NCBI RefSeq assembly: GCF_029626035.1 | Contig: NZ_JARUBE010000003.1 | Span: forward strand, 4,216,001 to 4,280,000 | Reading direction: 5' to 3' | DNA length: 64,000 bases | From: Micromonospora sp. WMMD980 | GTDB taxonomy: Bacteria > Actinomycetota > Actinomycetes > Mycobacteriales > Micromonosporaceae | Shown: piece by piece, positions 10,510-22,236 of the stretch | Layout: the number at the start of each line of letters is the position of its first letter | How positions within the stretch are numbered: position 1 is the first letter of the stretch | Made by a program: the position numbers and the translations under genes | Notes under the pieces: generated by a model | Seen by the model: only the letters and a program-made list of their open reading frames with translations | Database searches by the model: none | Told to the model about the DNA's origin: nothing

Positions 10510-10539
10510 GATGGCAAACTGAGGCAAACGAAGCCAACC
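10510..10539 (+). promoter_or_regulatory. 10-bp-period GGCAAAC direct repeats upstream of the BldC-like gene
   Basis: Three consecutive 10-mers share a core: GGCAAACTGA, GGCAAACGAA, GCCAACCTCG. The units stack on one face of the helix, just upstream of the ribosome site of the gene at 10552. A matching two-unit array lies upstream of the next gene (10843-10864). BldC proteins are known to bind head-to-tail direct repeats, so this is a candidate autoregulatory site. The link is an inference. Confidence 0.45.
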
Positions 10540-10551
10540 TCGGGAGTCATC

Positions 10552-10779
10552 GTGGAGTCGAGATTCCTGCTGCTGTCCGACGTCGCCGCCGAGCTGAACG
10601 TCTCGGACTCGCAGGTCTATCACATGGTGCGCAGCGGTGAGCTGCCCGCGATCAAGATCGGCGGCCGGGGCCAGTGGCGGGTCGAGCGGGCGCGGCTGGA
10701 GGAATACATCGAGCGCAAGTACGCCGAGACCGCCGAGTGGGTCCGCGGCAACCCGCTCGGCGAGCGCGACGCGGAGTGA
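10552..10779 (+). CDS. BldC-like small helix-turn-helix DNA-binding protein
   Basis: 75 residues from GTG 10552, with GGGAG 6 nt upstream. It is almost entirely a MerR/excisionase-type winged helix: LLLSDVAAELNVSDSQVYHMVRSGELPAIKIGGRGQWRV split over helix, turn and wing, followed by a helix RARLEEYIERKY. This matches the BldC class of actinobacterial regulators, which lack a ligand domain and bind tandem direct repeats cooperatively. GGCAAAC repeats with 10-bp period precede both this gene and the next, suggesting self-control and control of its neighbour. A phage or plasmid excisionase is an alternative, but no mobile element is nearby. Confidence 0.85.
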   Translation: MESRFLLLSDVAAELNVSDSQVYHMVRSGELPAIKIGGRGQWRVERARLEEYIERKYAETAEWVRGNPLGERDAE

Positions 10780-10842
10780 CCCCGCACTGACCGTCGGCCA
10801 TTGACGCCCGCGCCTTCGGTAGCCAAAAATGAGAACTTGTTA

Positions 10843-10864
10843 GAGGCAAACGAAGGCAAACGCA
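10843..10864 (+). promoter_or_regulatory. Second GGCAAAC direct-repeat array
   Basis: GGCAAACGAA followed directly by GGCAAACGCA, preceded by an AT-richer segment, about 20 bp upstream of the gene starting at 10882. It matches 16 of 18 bases of the array before the BldC-like gene. Candidate operator for the BldC-like regulator. Confidence 0.45.
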
Positions 10865-10881
10865 AGGATTCGAGGGCTCAC

Positions 10882-11565
10882 ATGGTCGACACCCGCCGTC
10901 CCCGGTCACCGCGTCCACCCGCCCGGCTGCGGCCGGCGCCGCCGCTCGACCCGCCGTGCACCGACGACGACCCGGTCTGGAGCCACGGCCAGCTCGCCCT
11001 CGACCTGATCGATCCGCGCCGCCGGGACCTCGGCCGACCGCCGGGCCGCACGGCCGACACCCCGCCCGGCCGGACCCACCCGCCGGCCTCCGGCGTGTCC
11101 GGCCACGTCAACGTGGCCCCCGGCGGCCCGGCAGACGGCACCGCGACCGCAGGTGGCGCGGCGGGTGGGTTCCCGGTCGGCCGGCTGCCCGGCGGGCCGG
11201 CGGTGTCCGCGCTCGCCACCGCCTCACCCGAGGCGGCCCGGGCGGCACACCGGTTCGTCCGCACGTTCCTGGAGATCGTCAACGGCTTCCGGCCGCCCGG
11301 GCAGATCCGGCCGCTCTGCCTGCCCGACGCCGCCGGCCGGGTCTCGGCCGCGCTGACCCGGGCGGCCCGGCGGGTGACCCCGGTCCGCCGCCGCAGCGCC
11401 CGGCCGGCCCTGCTCCTACGCCGCCTGCGGGTGTGCGAGCCCCGGGCCGGTGCGGTCGAGGCCACCGCCGTGTTCGCCGGCGCGGGCGACGCCAGCTGGG
11501 CGATCGCCCTGCGCCTCGAGCACCGCCGAGGCAACTGGCTCTGCCTCGTGCTGGACGTCCTGTGA
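10882..11565 (+). CDS. Rv3235-family conserved protein
   Basis: 227 residues from ATG 10882. The first about 110 residues are Pro/Arg/Gly-rich and look disordered. The C-terminal about 115 residues form the conserved part: AAHRFVRTFLEIVNGFRPPG, then LLLRRLRVCEPRAGAVEATAVF and WAIALRLEHRRGNWLCL. This pattern, next to secA, fits the actinobacterial Rv3235-type family of unknown function. It is convergent with secA. The GGCAAAC array upstream suggests shared control with the BldC-like gene. No enzymatic motif seen. Confidence 0.75.
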   Translation: MVDTRRPRSPRPPARLRPAPPLDPPCTDDDPVWSHGQLALDLIDPRRRDLGRPPGRTADTPPGRTHPPASGVSGHVNVAPGGPADGTATAGGAAGGFPVGRLPGGPAVSALATASPEAARAAHRFVRTFLEIVNGFRPPGQIRPLCLPDAAGRVSAALTRAARRVTPVRRRSARPALLLRRLRVCEPRAGAVEATAVFAGAGDASWAIALRLEHRRGNWLCLVLDVL

Positions 11566-11627
11566 CGCCCTGATCCACACCACTTCGGGGAAACGGCGCC
11601 TGCCCTGCTGCTGGACGGCGGGACGCC

Positions 11628-11658
11628 GACGGGCCCCGGCCGGTGGCCGGGGCCCGTC
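11628..11658. terminator. Bidirectional terminator between Rv3235-type gene and secA
   Basis: Perfect 14-bp inverted repeat (11628-11641 / 11645-11658, loop GGT) between convergent stops at 11565 and 11676; it can serve both transcripts. Confidence 0.75.
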
Positions 11659-11675
11659 GGGCGATGCGCTGAAGA

Positions 11676-14576
<2,901 letters not shown>

Positions 14577-14737
14577 GGATCAACGCTCCCCTAGACGGTC
14601 TCGAACCATCGTAGGCGCTCCGGCGCGGCGATGGTCACTGGTGGCGGCGGTCCGGACCCGCGAACCCGACATAACACCGCGACCATGTGCCCGGTGGCCG
14701 CAAATCGGGTTACGCCGTCCGCGAACGATCCGGCACC

Positions 14738-15904
14738 ATGGCTCGGATGGAGCCTGTGGAGATCGTCGAGGACGGGCTGTTACTGCGCCCCTGGCGGGCG
14801 GCGGACGCCGACGAGGTGCACCGCGCCTGCCAGGACCCGGACATTCAGCGCTGGACCACCGTACCTCGCCCGTACCTGCCCGAACACGCCCTCGCGTTCG
14901 TGACCACGATCAGCGCGACGGCCTGGGCGCAGGACACCGGAGCGCCGTTCGCGGTCTGCGACGCCGACACCGGTGAGCTGCTCGCCTCGTGCGGCCTGGT
15001 CTCCGTCGACCGCGCGCTGGACTCCGCCGAGGTGGGTTACTGGACCGCGCCGTGGGCCCGCGGGCGCGGCGTCGCGGTACGCGCCACCCGGGCCGTCGCC
15101 CGCTGGGCGTTCGACGCGCTCAAGCTGCGCCGGCTGACCTGGCAGGCCGAGATCGGCAACCACGCCTCCCGGCTGGTCGCGCTGCGCGCCGGCTTCCGGG
15201 TCGAGGGCGAGCTGCGGCTGGCCCACCCCGCCGACGGGGGCCGGCCGGAGGGGTGGATCGGCTCGCTCCTCCCGGCCGAGCTGACCGCGCCGGGCGCTCC
15301 GGTGCCGTACGGCCCGGCCACGCTCCAGGCCCGCCGCGCGGCGGTCTTCGGCCGGCCGCAACCCGTCCTGTTCGCCACCGCCGGCGGCACCGAGCTGCGG
15401 CTGCGCGCGCTGGAGGAGAAGGACCTGGCCGAGGTCGTCCGGACCTGCCAGGACGAGGAGACGGTGCGCTGGACCACCGTGCCGCACCCCTACCGGCCCG
15501 AGCACGCCGAAGGCTACCTGCACGACCTGGTGCGGCCGGCCTGGGCCCGGGGCACCGCGGCGATGTTCGCGGTTGCCGACCCGGAGGACCGCTACGTCGC
15601 CTCGCTCGACCTGCGGATCCTCGCCGCCGACCCGCTGGTGGCCGACGTCGGCTTCATGACCGCGCCGCACGCCCGGGGCCGGGGCTATCTGCCGGCCGCG
15701 CTCATCGCGGTCTGCGCCTGGGGCTTCACCACGCTCGGCCTGGCCCGCGTCGAGTGGCGGGCGAACGTCGGCAACACCGCGTCCCGCCGGGCCGCCGAGA
15801 AGGCCGGCTTCACCGTCGAGGGCACGCTGCGCGGCGGCATCCCGCACCGCGGGGAACGACAGGACGTGTGGGTCGGCGGGCTGCTGCCGCAGGACCTCAG
15901 GTGA
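14738..15904 (+). CDS. Tandem GNAT N-acetyltransferase (two domains)
   Basis: About 388 residues made of two GNAT domains. Domain 1 (about 10-185) and domain 2 (about 215-385) each have the RimJ/RimL-type order LLLRPW(R)AADADEV, a D-x-x-x-RWTTVP segment, an acetyl-CoA loop (APWARGRGVAVRAT; APHARGRGYLPAA) and the GFxxEGxLR ending. Members acetylate ribosomal N-termini, antibiotics or small amines; the substrate is unknown. Start chosen at ATG 14738; ATG 14747 is equally possible, as neither has a clear ribosome site. Its TGA overlaps the GTG of the next, homologous gene. Confidence 0.85.
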   Translation: MARMEPVEIVEDGLLLRPWRAADADEVHRACQDPDIQRWTTVPRPYLPEHALAFVTTISATAWAQDTGAPFAVCDADTGELLASCGLVSVDRALDSAEVGYWTAPWARGRGVAVRATRAVARWAFDALKLRRLTWQAEIGNHASRLVALRAGFRVEGELRLAHPADGGRPEGWIGSLLPAELTAPGAPVPYGPATLQARRAAVFGRPQPVLFATAGGTELRLRALEEKDLAEVVRTCQDEETVRWTTVPHPYRPEHAEGYLHDLVRPAWARGTAAMFAVADPEDRYVASLDLRILAADPLVADVGFMTAPHARGRGYLPAALIAVCAWGFTTLGLARVEWRANVGNTASRRAAEKAGFTVEGTLRGGIPHRGERQDVWVGGLLPQDLR

Positions 15905-17007
15905 CCCCGGAGACGATCGAGGCGTACGGGGTGCGGCTGCGGCGGACCCGGCCGGGCGACGTGCCGGACCTGGTGGCCGGCTGTGGCGACCCGGAGACCC
16001 GACGTTTCCTGCCGGCCCTGCCCGACCCCTACGACGCGGACAGCGCCCGGTGGTGGATCACCGAGGGCGAGCCTGCGGTGTGGGCCGCCGGCGGCTGCGC
16101 GTACGCGATCGCCGCCCCGGACACCGACCGGCTGCTCGGCGGCATCGGGCTGACCCGGCTCGCCCCGGCCCGGGGGGACTTCGAGATCGGCTACTGGGTG
16201 GCGCCGTGGGCCCGTGGACGGGGCGTGGCGACCGCCGCCACCCGGGCGCTCGGCGAGCGCGCCTTCGCCGCCGGCGCGGCCCGGCTGGAACTGCTCACCC
16301 ACCGGGAGAACGAGCCGAGCCAACGGGCCGCGCTGGCCTGCGGCTACCGGCACGAGGGCGTCCGCCGGGCGGCGAGCGCGGCCCGCGACGGCGGACGCCA
16401 CGACCTGGTGGCGTGGGTGCGACTGGCCGACGACCCGCCCGGGCCGACCGCCCGGTTGCTGCCGGACCTGCCGGGCGGCCGGCTCGGCGACGGCGTGGTG
16501 ACGCTGCGCCGGCTGGCGCCGGCGGACGCCGACGCGCTGCACCGGCTGCACACGCTGCCGGAGGTGGTGGCGAACCGGGTGCCGCCGGTGCCGCCGGATC
16601 GGGAGTCGATCGCGCGTCGCTGCCGGCTCGCGGCCGGTTACTGGTTGGCCGGTGACGCCGCCGACCTGGCGATCGTGGACGCGGCCACCGGCGCGCTGGT
16701 CGGCGGCTGCGCGCTGGGTTACGACGAGCCGACCGCCGGCCAGGCCACGGTCGGCTACAGCCTGTTGCCCGAGGCCCGGGGCCGAGGGCTCGCCACCCGG
16801 GCGATCCGCCTGCTGGCCGGATGGGCCTTCGACATCGGCGTCGCCCGGCTCTGGGCCGGCACCCGACCGGAGAACGTCGCCTCCCGACGGGTGCTGGAGC
16901 GGGCCGGCTTCCGGCGCGAGGGGCTGCTGCGCGGGCGGATGCCCGGCGCGGACGGCGCCCGCACCGACGCCGTGGTCTACGGCCGGTTGGCCTCGGACCG
17001 GGACTGA
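15901..17007 (+). CDS. Second tandem GNAT N-acetyltransferase (two domains)
   Basis: 368 residues, translationally coupled to the preceding gene (GTGA overlap). Again two GNAT domains. Residues about 8-180 carry VRLRRTRPGDVPDL, GYWVAPWARGRGVATAATRAL and YRHEGVRRA. Residues about 195-365 carry VTLRRLAPADADAL, GYSLLPEARGRGLATRAIRLL and FRREGLLRGRM. Both acetyl-CoA loops keep R/Q-x-x-G-R/G-A-like motifs, so both may be active. With the upstream gene it gives four related domains in one transcript, suggesting serial duplication. Substrates unknown. Confidence 0.85.
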   Translation: MTPETIEAYGVRLRRTRPGDVPDLVAGCGDPETRRFLPALPDPYDADSARWWITEGEPAVWAAGGCAYAIAAPDTDRLLGGIGLTRLAPARGDFEIGYWVAPWARGRGVATAATRALGERAFAAGAARLELLTHRENEPSQRAALACGYRHEGVRRAASAARDGGRHDLVAWVRLADDPPGPTARLLPDLPGGRLGDGVVTLRRLAPADADALHRLHTLPEVVANRVPPVPPDRESIARRCRLAAGYWLAGDAADLAIVDAATGALVGGCALGYDEPTAGQATVGYSLLPEARGRGLATRAIRLLAGWAFDIGVARLWAGTRPENVASRRVLERAGFRREGLLRGRMPGADGARTDAVVYGRLASDRD

Positions 17008-17008
17008 A

Positions 17009-17035
17009 CGGGCCCCCGCGTGCGGCGGGGGCCCG
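17009..17035. terminator. Terminator between GNAT operon and hpf
   Basis: Perfect 11-bp inverted repeat CGGGCCCCCGC / GCGGGGGCCCG (17009-17019, 17025-17035) right after the GNAT stop and before the convergent hpf stop. Confidence 0.7.
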
Positions 17036-17052
17036 CCTCGTCGGCCAAGGGG

Positions 17053-17697
17053 TCAGGTGTCGAGCGAGATGATGCCGTAGTCGTAGGCGCGGCGGCGGTA
17101 GACCACGCTCGGGCGGCCGGACTCCTTGTCGAGGAACAGGTAGAAGTCGTGGCCGACCAGCTCCATCTGGAACAACGCGTCGTCGACGGTCATCGGTTCG
17201 GCCGGGTGGACCTTCTCCCGGGCGATGTGCCACGGCTGGTCGTCGGATTCCTCGGGACCGTTCTGGTCCGGGCGTTCGGCCACGGCGGTGGCCGTGCCGT
17301 GCCCGTTGAGCGAGGCCAGGCCGGGCCCGTCGAGGTCGGCCACCGGCAGGCCGGCGGTCGCGGCGGCCACCGAGAGCGGCGCGTGCCGCCCGCGGTGCAC
17401 CCGGCGGCGGTCGGCCGCCCGACGGAAGCGGGTGTCCAGCTTGGCGATGGCGGCGTCGAGCGCGCTGTAGAAGTCGTTCGTGCAGGCCTCGGCCCGGATC
17501 ACCGGACCACGCGTGACGCAGGTGATCTCCACCCGCTGGCAGTGGTCGGCCTGGCGCGGATTGCGCTCGTGGAACAACTCGACATCAACGCGGATGAGCT
17601 TGTGGTCGTAGCGTTCGATCTTTGCGAGCTTTTCGGCTACGTGCACCCGGTAATGGTCCGGCACTTCGACGTTACGGCCCTTGACCACGATGTCCAC
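17053..17697 (-). CDS. hpf: Ribosome hibernation promoting factor, long form
   Basis: 214 residues. The N-terminal domain (about 1-105: MDIVVKGRNVEVPDHYRVHV, then AVAEKL-type helix and YSALDAAIAKLDTRFRR) binds the 30S A/P sites. A charged linker (about 110-150) leads to the C-terminal domain (about 155-214: REKVHPAEPMTVDDALFQME, then VVYRRRAYDYGIISL), which drives 100S dimer formation. Long HPF stabilises idle ribosomes under stress. GTG start with GGGAGG upstream. A 251-bp gap separates it from comF, so it probably has its own promoter. Confidence 0.96.
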   Translation of the reverse strand: MDIVVKGRNVEVPDHYRVHVAEKLAKIERYDHKLIRVDVELFHERNPRQADHCQRVEITCVTRGPVIRAEACTNDFYSALDAAIAKLDTRFRRAADRRRVHRGRHAPLSVAAATAGLPVADLDGPGLASLNGHGTATAVAERPDQNGPEESDDQPWHIAREKVHPAEPMTVDDALFQMELVGHDFYLFLDKESGRPSVVYRRRAYDYGIISLDT

Positions 17698-17948
17698 GTG
17701 ACCTCCCTTGTTCGGACGGTCGTTCGGTCCGGATCTTTCCGGTCGACGCGCCTGGGAGGACTCCGCTCGGCGTCGACCGGTGGTGTTCGGCTACGCCTCC
17801 TTCCGATGCCGGGGGAAGGTTGGCATCCTCACTACCCCCGACACCGAAACGCTAACTCCTGTTGGGCCCCCCGTCACCCCCGGTTGCGGAGAGCGGTCGC
17901 GAAATTTAACACCTCATACACCATGGGGTGAAAGGGATGCACGAAGCG

Positions 17949-18650
17949 TCACCGACGCCGCCACTTTTGCGTTGCGGCGAGCACCACCGCGACCTTTGGC
18001 GTCATTCCCGCGGCGTGCAATTTCCGGCTCACCGCCGCCAGCGTGGCGCCGGTGGTGACGATGTCGTCGAGCAGCACCACCGTTCCGGCCGGCCGCACCG
18101 ACGCGGACCGGCGCAACCGGAACGCCGACTCGGCCGCCGCGGCCCGACCGGCGCTGTCCAGCGCCACCGAGTCCGGGCGGGGCGACGCCCGCAGCGGTCG
18201 CCGCACCTGAACCGGCCAACCGGCGGCACGCAGCCGGGCCGCCGCCGGACGCGCCATCCGGTCCAGATGGTCGCCGTACCGCGCCCGGGCCGCCCGGGCG
18301 GTGTCCGGCACCGCCACCAGCGTCACCGGGCCCGGCCGCCCCACCGCCACGGCCACCACCTCGGCCAGCAACGCGCCCAACGGCCGGGCCAGCCCGTGCC
18401 GACCCCGCTCCTTGTACGCCAGCAGCCCCTCCCGCAGCGCTCCGGCGTACGGGCCGAGCGCGACGCAGGGCGGCAGACCGGGCGGGGCCGGGTCGGGGCG
18501 GGTCGGCGCCGGCCGCAACGACTCCAGCTCGCCGACGCAGCGTGGGCAGAAGCCCTGCCGCAGAACCGGCGCGCGCGCGGCGCAGCCGGCGCACCCGGCC
18601 GGCAGCACCAGATCGGTCAGGTCCGAGAAGAGCCCGCCCAGATCCGGCAT
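17949..18650 (-). CDS. ComF-family phosphoribosyltransferase-like protein
   Basis: 233 residues from ATG 18650, 7 bp after the lpqB stop, so it is the last gene of the mtrA-mtrB-lpqB run. N-terminal zinc ribbon: Cys20, Cys23, Cys35, Cys38 (CAGC ... CPRC). C-terminal type I PRTase fold with the PRPP loop VVLLDDIVTTGAT at 191-203. ComF proteins act in DNA uptake in competent bacteria; in actinobacteria the role is unclear and competence is not implied. Longer in-frame extension into lpqB is unlikely. Confidence 0.9.
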   Translation of the reverse strand: MPDLGGLFSDLTDLVLPAGCAGCAARAPVLRQGFCPRCVGELESLRPAPTRPDPAPPGLPPCVALGPYAGALREGLLAYKERGRHGLARPLGALLAEVVAVAVGRPGPVTLVAVPDTARAARARYGDHLDRMARPAAARLRAAGWPVQVRRPLRASPRPDSVALDSAGRAAAAESAFRLRRSASVRPAGTVVLLDDIVTTGATLAAVSRKLHAAGMTPKVAVVLAATQKWRRR

Positions 18651-18657
18651 CGGGGCC

Positions 18658-20475
18658 TCAGTAGAGGAAGAAGGGCGCGGTCGGGTTGACCACCCGGCTG
18701 CCCGCCGGCACGTCCAGCACCTGCTGCCGCTTGATGAACTCGAACGGGTTGTTCTGGTAGGCCGCGCCGTTCGCCTCGTACATGAAGGAGAACGCGGGCA
18801 GCCCGCGGTCCCCACTGCCCGGATATCCGGCGAGCTGGGTCACCGCCGAACCGACGTCGTTCTTCAACGGGGACTCGAAACCGCCGTCGACGCTGAGCTG
18901 GTGGATGACCGGACGCCGGTCCGGGTCGTTGCCGGCGAGGACGAGCTGGTCCTCCGAGATCCAGTCGGCGGCGGTGACGCCGGTGAGCAGCGTCGGCAGC
19001 CGACGCGGCTGGCCCACGCTGACCACGCCGCCCTCGACGTTCACCGGCGCGACGTAGATCGCGCCGCCGGCCACCAGCGTGATCCGCTGGCCGTCGAGCG
19101 ACCCGGCCACCGCCACCACCTTCCCGGCCACGTTGAGCGGGACCGGGCTGAGCACGGCCGACCCGTCGAACCGGCAGAGCTTGCCGTCGGCCGCCACCAG
19201 GCCCGCCGGGTGGGCCCGGTCCAGCGAACGCAGCCAGGTAGGCCGGCTCATCGTGCCGAACGTCGCCGCGCTGCTGGCGAAGACGGTCACCGGGTCGAGG
19301 CCGGTGCCCACCTTGAGCCGGAGACGCCGCTCCGGCCCGGTCACCACCAACGCGGCGAGCACCTGGTCGTCGGCGCGGGCGATCGACGCGGAGACCACGT
19401 TGCGGTTCTCGGCCGCCGGAAGCGGAACGGCGCCCCGCCGCTCGCTGGCGAGCGCGAGGGGATGGATGACGCCGTCGTAGACGGTGAACCGCGTCGGGTC
19501 CGCGCCACGCGGGTAGGCGTCGTGCTCGGTGCGCTCCCGCACCAGGTCGACGCTGAACCGCTTCTGGTTCTGGATCTTCAGGTCGAGCTGGCCGGTCAAC
19601 TCCGGCAACGACCAGGCCAGTTGGGTGCCGAGCCGGGCCAACCGCTCCTCGTTGGCCCCGGGCATGTCCAGGTTGACCTCCCACTGGGAGTTCGCGCCGG
19701 TGGCGTTGTTGATCGGCCGGGTCCGGTCGGGCAGCCCGGTCACCCCCGGCTCCAGCCAGTCGGACGGGCCACCGGCCAGCCACTTCACCACCTCGGTGAC
19801 CAGCCGCTCGGCCGGCACCGCCGGCAGGTAGCGCAGGTCGGGCACCAGGCGGGTCAGATCCGAGTTCCAGAAGTAGACCTTGTGCTGGCGGTAGTACTCG
19901 CGCAGCGCCGAGTCGCTGGTCAGCAACGGGGGTGGCAGCCGGGTGATCAACAGACCGCTGCCCGGGGGCTCGGCCCGGCGCAACTCGAAGACGTACTCGG
20001 TCTCGGTGGCCGTCGGCGGCCCCAGCGTGCCGTCGGCGCGCAACACACCGACCTGCTGCACCTTGATCCGCACCGTGCTGGTGCCCTGGTTGTTCGGCGG
20101 GGTGCTCTCGGGCTTCGCCCGCAGCCGCACCACGGTCAGCTCGATCTCGCTGCTCTGCGGCTTGCCCGGGAGCTGGTCGCGGGCCTCGGTGGCGAGGAAG
20201 CTGCGGGCCCGGGCGTAGGCCTGGTCCCGATCCCCGGCGGCGGCGGCCCGCAGGTAGTTCTCGATGAACGGCACCGGCTCGTCGCTGTCGGTCGGCGCCG
20301 GCGGCGCGGCCGGCGGGCCGTTGAGCGAGCCGGGCTCGGCCACCGGCACCGACCCGTCCACCTGGACGTCGGTCTCGGCCGGGATGCCACAGCCGGCGGG
20401 AATCAGCAGCGCGCCGGCCAGCAGCCCGACCAGCAGGCGCCGGGTTGTCGACCGCCGCCCGCTCCGCGCGCTCAT
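18658..20475 (-). CDS. lpqB: Lipoprotein LpqB, modulator of MtrAB
   Basis: 605 residues with a signal peptide and lipobox IPAGC (Cys29). A GerMN-type domain (about 70-290) with LRYLPAVPAERLVTEVVKWLAGG is followed by a LpqB beta-propeller domain (about 300-600). LpqB sits outside the membrane and influences the MtrB sensor in mycobacteria. It starts 4 bp inside the mtrB stop and runs straight into comF, giving the conserved order mtrA-mtrB-lpqB. Confidence 0.95.
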   Translation of the reverse strand: MSARSGRRSTTRRLLVGLLAGALLIPAGCGIPAETDVQVDGSVPVAEPGSLNGPPAAPPAPTDSDEPVPFIENYLRAAAAGDRDQAYARARSFLATEARDQLPGKPQSSEIELTVVRLRAKPESTPPNNQGTSTVRIKVQQVGVLRADGTLGPPTATETEYVFELRRAEPPGSGLLITRLPPPLLTSDSALREYYRQHKVYFWNSDLTRLVPDLRYLPAVPAERLVTEVVKWLAGGPSDWLEPGVTGLPDRTRPINNATGANSQWEVNLDMPGANEERLARLGTQLAWSLPELTGQLDLKIQNQKRFSVDLVRERTEHDAYPRGADPTRFTVYDGVIHPLALASERRGAVPLPAAENRNVVSASIARADDQVLAALVVTGPERRLRLKVGTGLDPVTVFASSAATFGTMSRPTWLRSLDRAHPAGLVAADGKLCRFDGSAVLSPVPLNVAGKVVAVAGSLDGQRITLVAGGAIYVAPVNVEGGVVSVGQPRRLPTLLTGVTAADWISEDQLVLAGNDPDRRPVIHQLSVDGGFESPLKNDVGSAVTQLAGYPGSGDRGLPAFSFMYEANGAAYQNNPFEFIKRQQVLDVPAGSRVVNPTAPFFLY

Positions 20476-22223
20476 GGCCGGGCCTCCGCGTGCTCGGGAT
20501 CGGCGGGGCCGACGGCCAGCGCCCCGGCGCCGCTGCCCGGGCCGATGGCGAGCAGGCCGCCGTCGCGCGGGCCGCCGAACGGCAGGGTGGCGTCGGCCGG
20601 CACCAGTCGCAGCGGCGAGGTGGTGAGCCGGTCACCGGCCCGGGCCGGCAGGGTCAGCCGGAACTGGGCGCCCTGCCCCGGCGCGCCCCACGCCTCCAGC
20701 CAGCCGCCGTGCAGCCGGGCATCCTCCAGGCTGATCGACAGCCCGAGGCCGGTGCCACCGGTCTGCCGGGCCCGGGACGGGTCGGCGCGCCAGAACCGGT
20801 TGAACACCAGTTTCTCCTCGCCCGGCTTGAGGCCGACGCCGTGGTCCCGCACGGTGACCGCCACCGCGCTCTGGTCCATCCCCAGGGTGATCCGCACCGG
20901 CTTGGCCTCACCGTGCTCGACCGCGTTGCCGACCAGGTTGCGCAGCACCCGCTCGACGCGGCGCGGATCGACCTCGGCGATCACCGCCGTGCCCGGCAGG
21001 TCGAGCTCGATCGCGACGCCCACCCGCTCGGCCAGCCCGGCCAGCCGCTCGGTCACCCGGTGCACCACCGGCACCAGGTCGGTGGGTTCGCTGTCCAGCA
21101 CCGCGAAGCCGGCGTCGAACCGGCTGATCTCCAACAGGTCGGTGAGCAGCTCCTCGAACCGGTCCAGCTCGGCCTGGAGCAGCTCGGCGCTGCGGGCCAC
21201 CGCCGGGTCGAACCCGTCGCGCTCGGTGAAGATCAGGTCGGCCGCCATCCGCACCGTGGTCAACGGGGTACGCAGCTCGTGCGAGACGTCCGAGGTGAAC
21301 CGGCGTTGCAGCCGGGACATCTCCTCCAGCCGGAGGATCTGCCGTTGCAGATTGGTCGCCATCTGGTTGAACGAGGCGGCGAGCAGGGCCAGGTCGTCCT
21401 CGCCGGAGACCACCATGCGCTGGTCGAGCAGCCCGGCGGAGAGCCGCTGCGCGGTGCGCGCCGCGACCCGGACCGGGGTGACCACCAGGCGGGTGACGAG
21501 GGCGGCCAGCAGCCCGAGCAGGAGCACCAGGGCGACGCCGGTGGCCACCACCGTGGCGCGGGCGTCGGCCGCCGTGGCGTCCTGCCGGGCCAGGGGTACG
21601 AGGTAGTAGAGCTCCACCTGCCCGAACTTGGTCGGCACCGGCGAGCCGTAGACCAGGTATTTCGTGCGCTCCCCGCCGAGCGTGCCGGTGCGGATCTGGT
21701 GGGCCACCTTGCCCGACGTCACGGTGCGCCGCAGCTCGTCGCCGATGACCGCCCGGACCGACACGTCGGGCGACACCCGTGGCTCGATGAACTCGGCGAA
21801 GTTGTCCGCGGTGATCGCCACCACCACGCCGCTGGTCTGCGTCGGGTCACCGCCGGCCAGGTAGTTGACCGTGCCGTCGATGGTGTCCTGGAGCTGGGCC
21901 TCCTGCGGCTGGCTGTAGAGGTTGAACTGCTTCGCGGCGTATTCGCTGCCGTTGCTCAGCCGCAACCGGACGTCGGTCTCGGCGTTCTCCAACAGGATGT
22001 TGGTGATCTTGTCGGCGATCAGGTAGGCGAAACCGCCCACCAGCAGACTCGACGCCACCAGCGTGATGGTGACCACGCGGACCTGGAGCGAGCGCCGCCA
22101 TGCCTGGCGCACGCCCGCGACGAGCCGGGCCGACCGGCCGACCAGGTCGCGTCGGAGCGCCCGCACGGCGTGCAGCCGGCGGGACGCGTGCGTCGGCGGG
22201 TCGGGCAGCGAGGTGGTCACCAC
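20472..22223 (-). CDS. mtrB: Sensor histidine kinase MtrB
   Basis: 583 residues. A first membrane helix (about 48-70), an extracytoplasmic sensor region (about 75-222), a second helix (about 223-248), HAMP, HisKA with phospho-acceptor His315 in SDVSHELRTP, and HATPase_c with GNAVEHG, VRDHGVGL and GGTGLGLSIS. MtrB phosphorylates MtrA and controls cell division, wall remodelling and osmotic adaptation in actinobacteria. A basic cytoplasmic N-terminal tail precedes the first helix. GTG start; overlaps lpqB by 4 bp. Confidence 0.96.
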   Translation of the reverse strand: MVTTSLPDPPTHASRRLHAVRALRRDLVGRSARLVAGVRQAWRRSLQVRVVTITLVASSLLVGGFAYLIADKITNILLENAETDVRLRLSNGSEYAAKQFNLYSQPQEAQLQDTIDGTVNYLAGGDPTQTSGVVVAITADNFAEFIEPRVSPDVSVRAVIGDELRRTVTSGKVAHQIRTGTLGGERTKYLVYGSPVPTKFGQVELYYLVPLARQDATAADARATVVATGVALVLLLGLLAALVTRLVVTPVRVAARTAQRLSAGLLDQRMVVSGEDDLALLAASFNQMATNLQRQILRLEEMSRLQRRFTSDVSHELRTPLTTVRMAADLIFTERDGFDPAVARSAELLQAELDRFEELLTDLLEISRFDAGFAVLDSEPTDLVPVVHRVTERLAGLAERVGVAIELDLPGTAVIAEVDPRRVERVLRNLVGNAVEHGEAKPVRITLGMDQSAVAVTVRDHGVGLKPGEEKLVFNRFWRADPSRARQTGGTGLGLSISLEDARLHGGWLEAWGAPGQGAQFRLTLPARAGDRLTTSPLRLVPADATLPFGGPRDGGLLAIGPGSGAGALAVGPADPEHAEARP

Positions 22224-22236
22224 AGTGCTGCCCAGG

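Noticed and set aside
10510..10864. CRISPR-like repeat array
   Set aside because: The GGCAAAC units are 10 bp apart without spacers and too few; they look like operator repeats, and no cas genes are present.
17698..17948. A small gene between hpf and comF
   Set aside because: Open frames here lack ribosome sites and coding-like composition; the region looks like an hpf promoter region.
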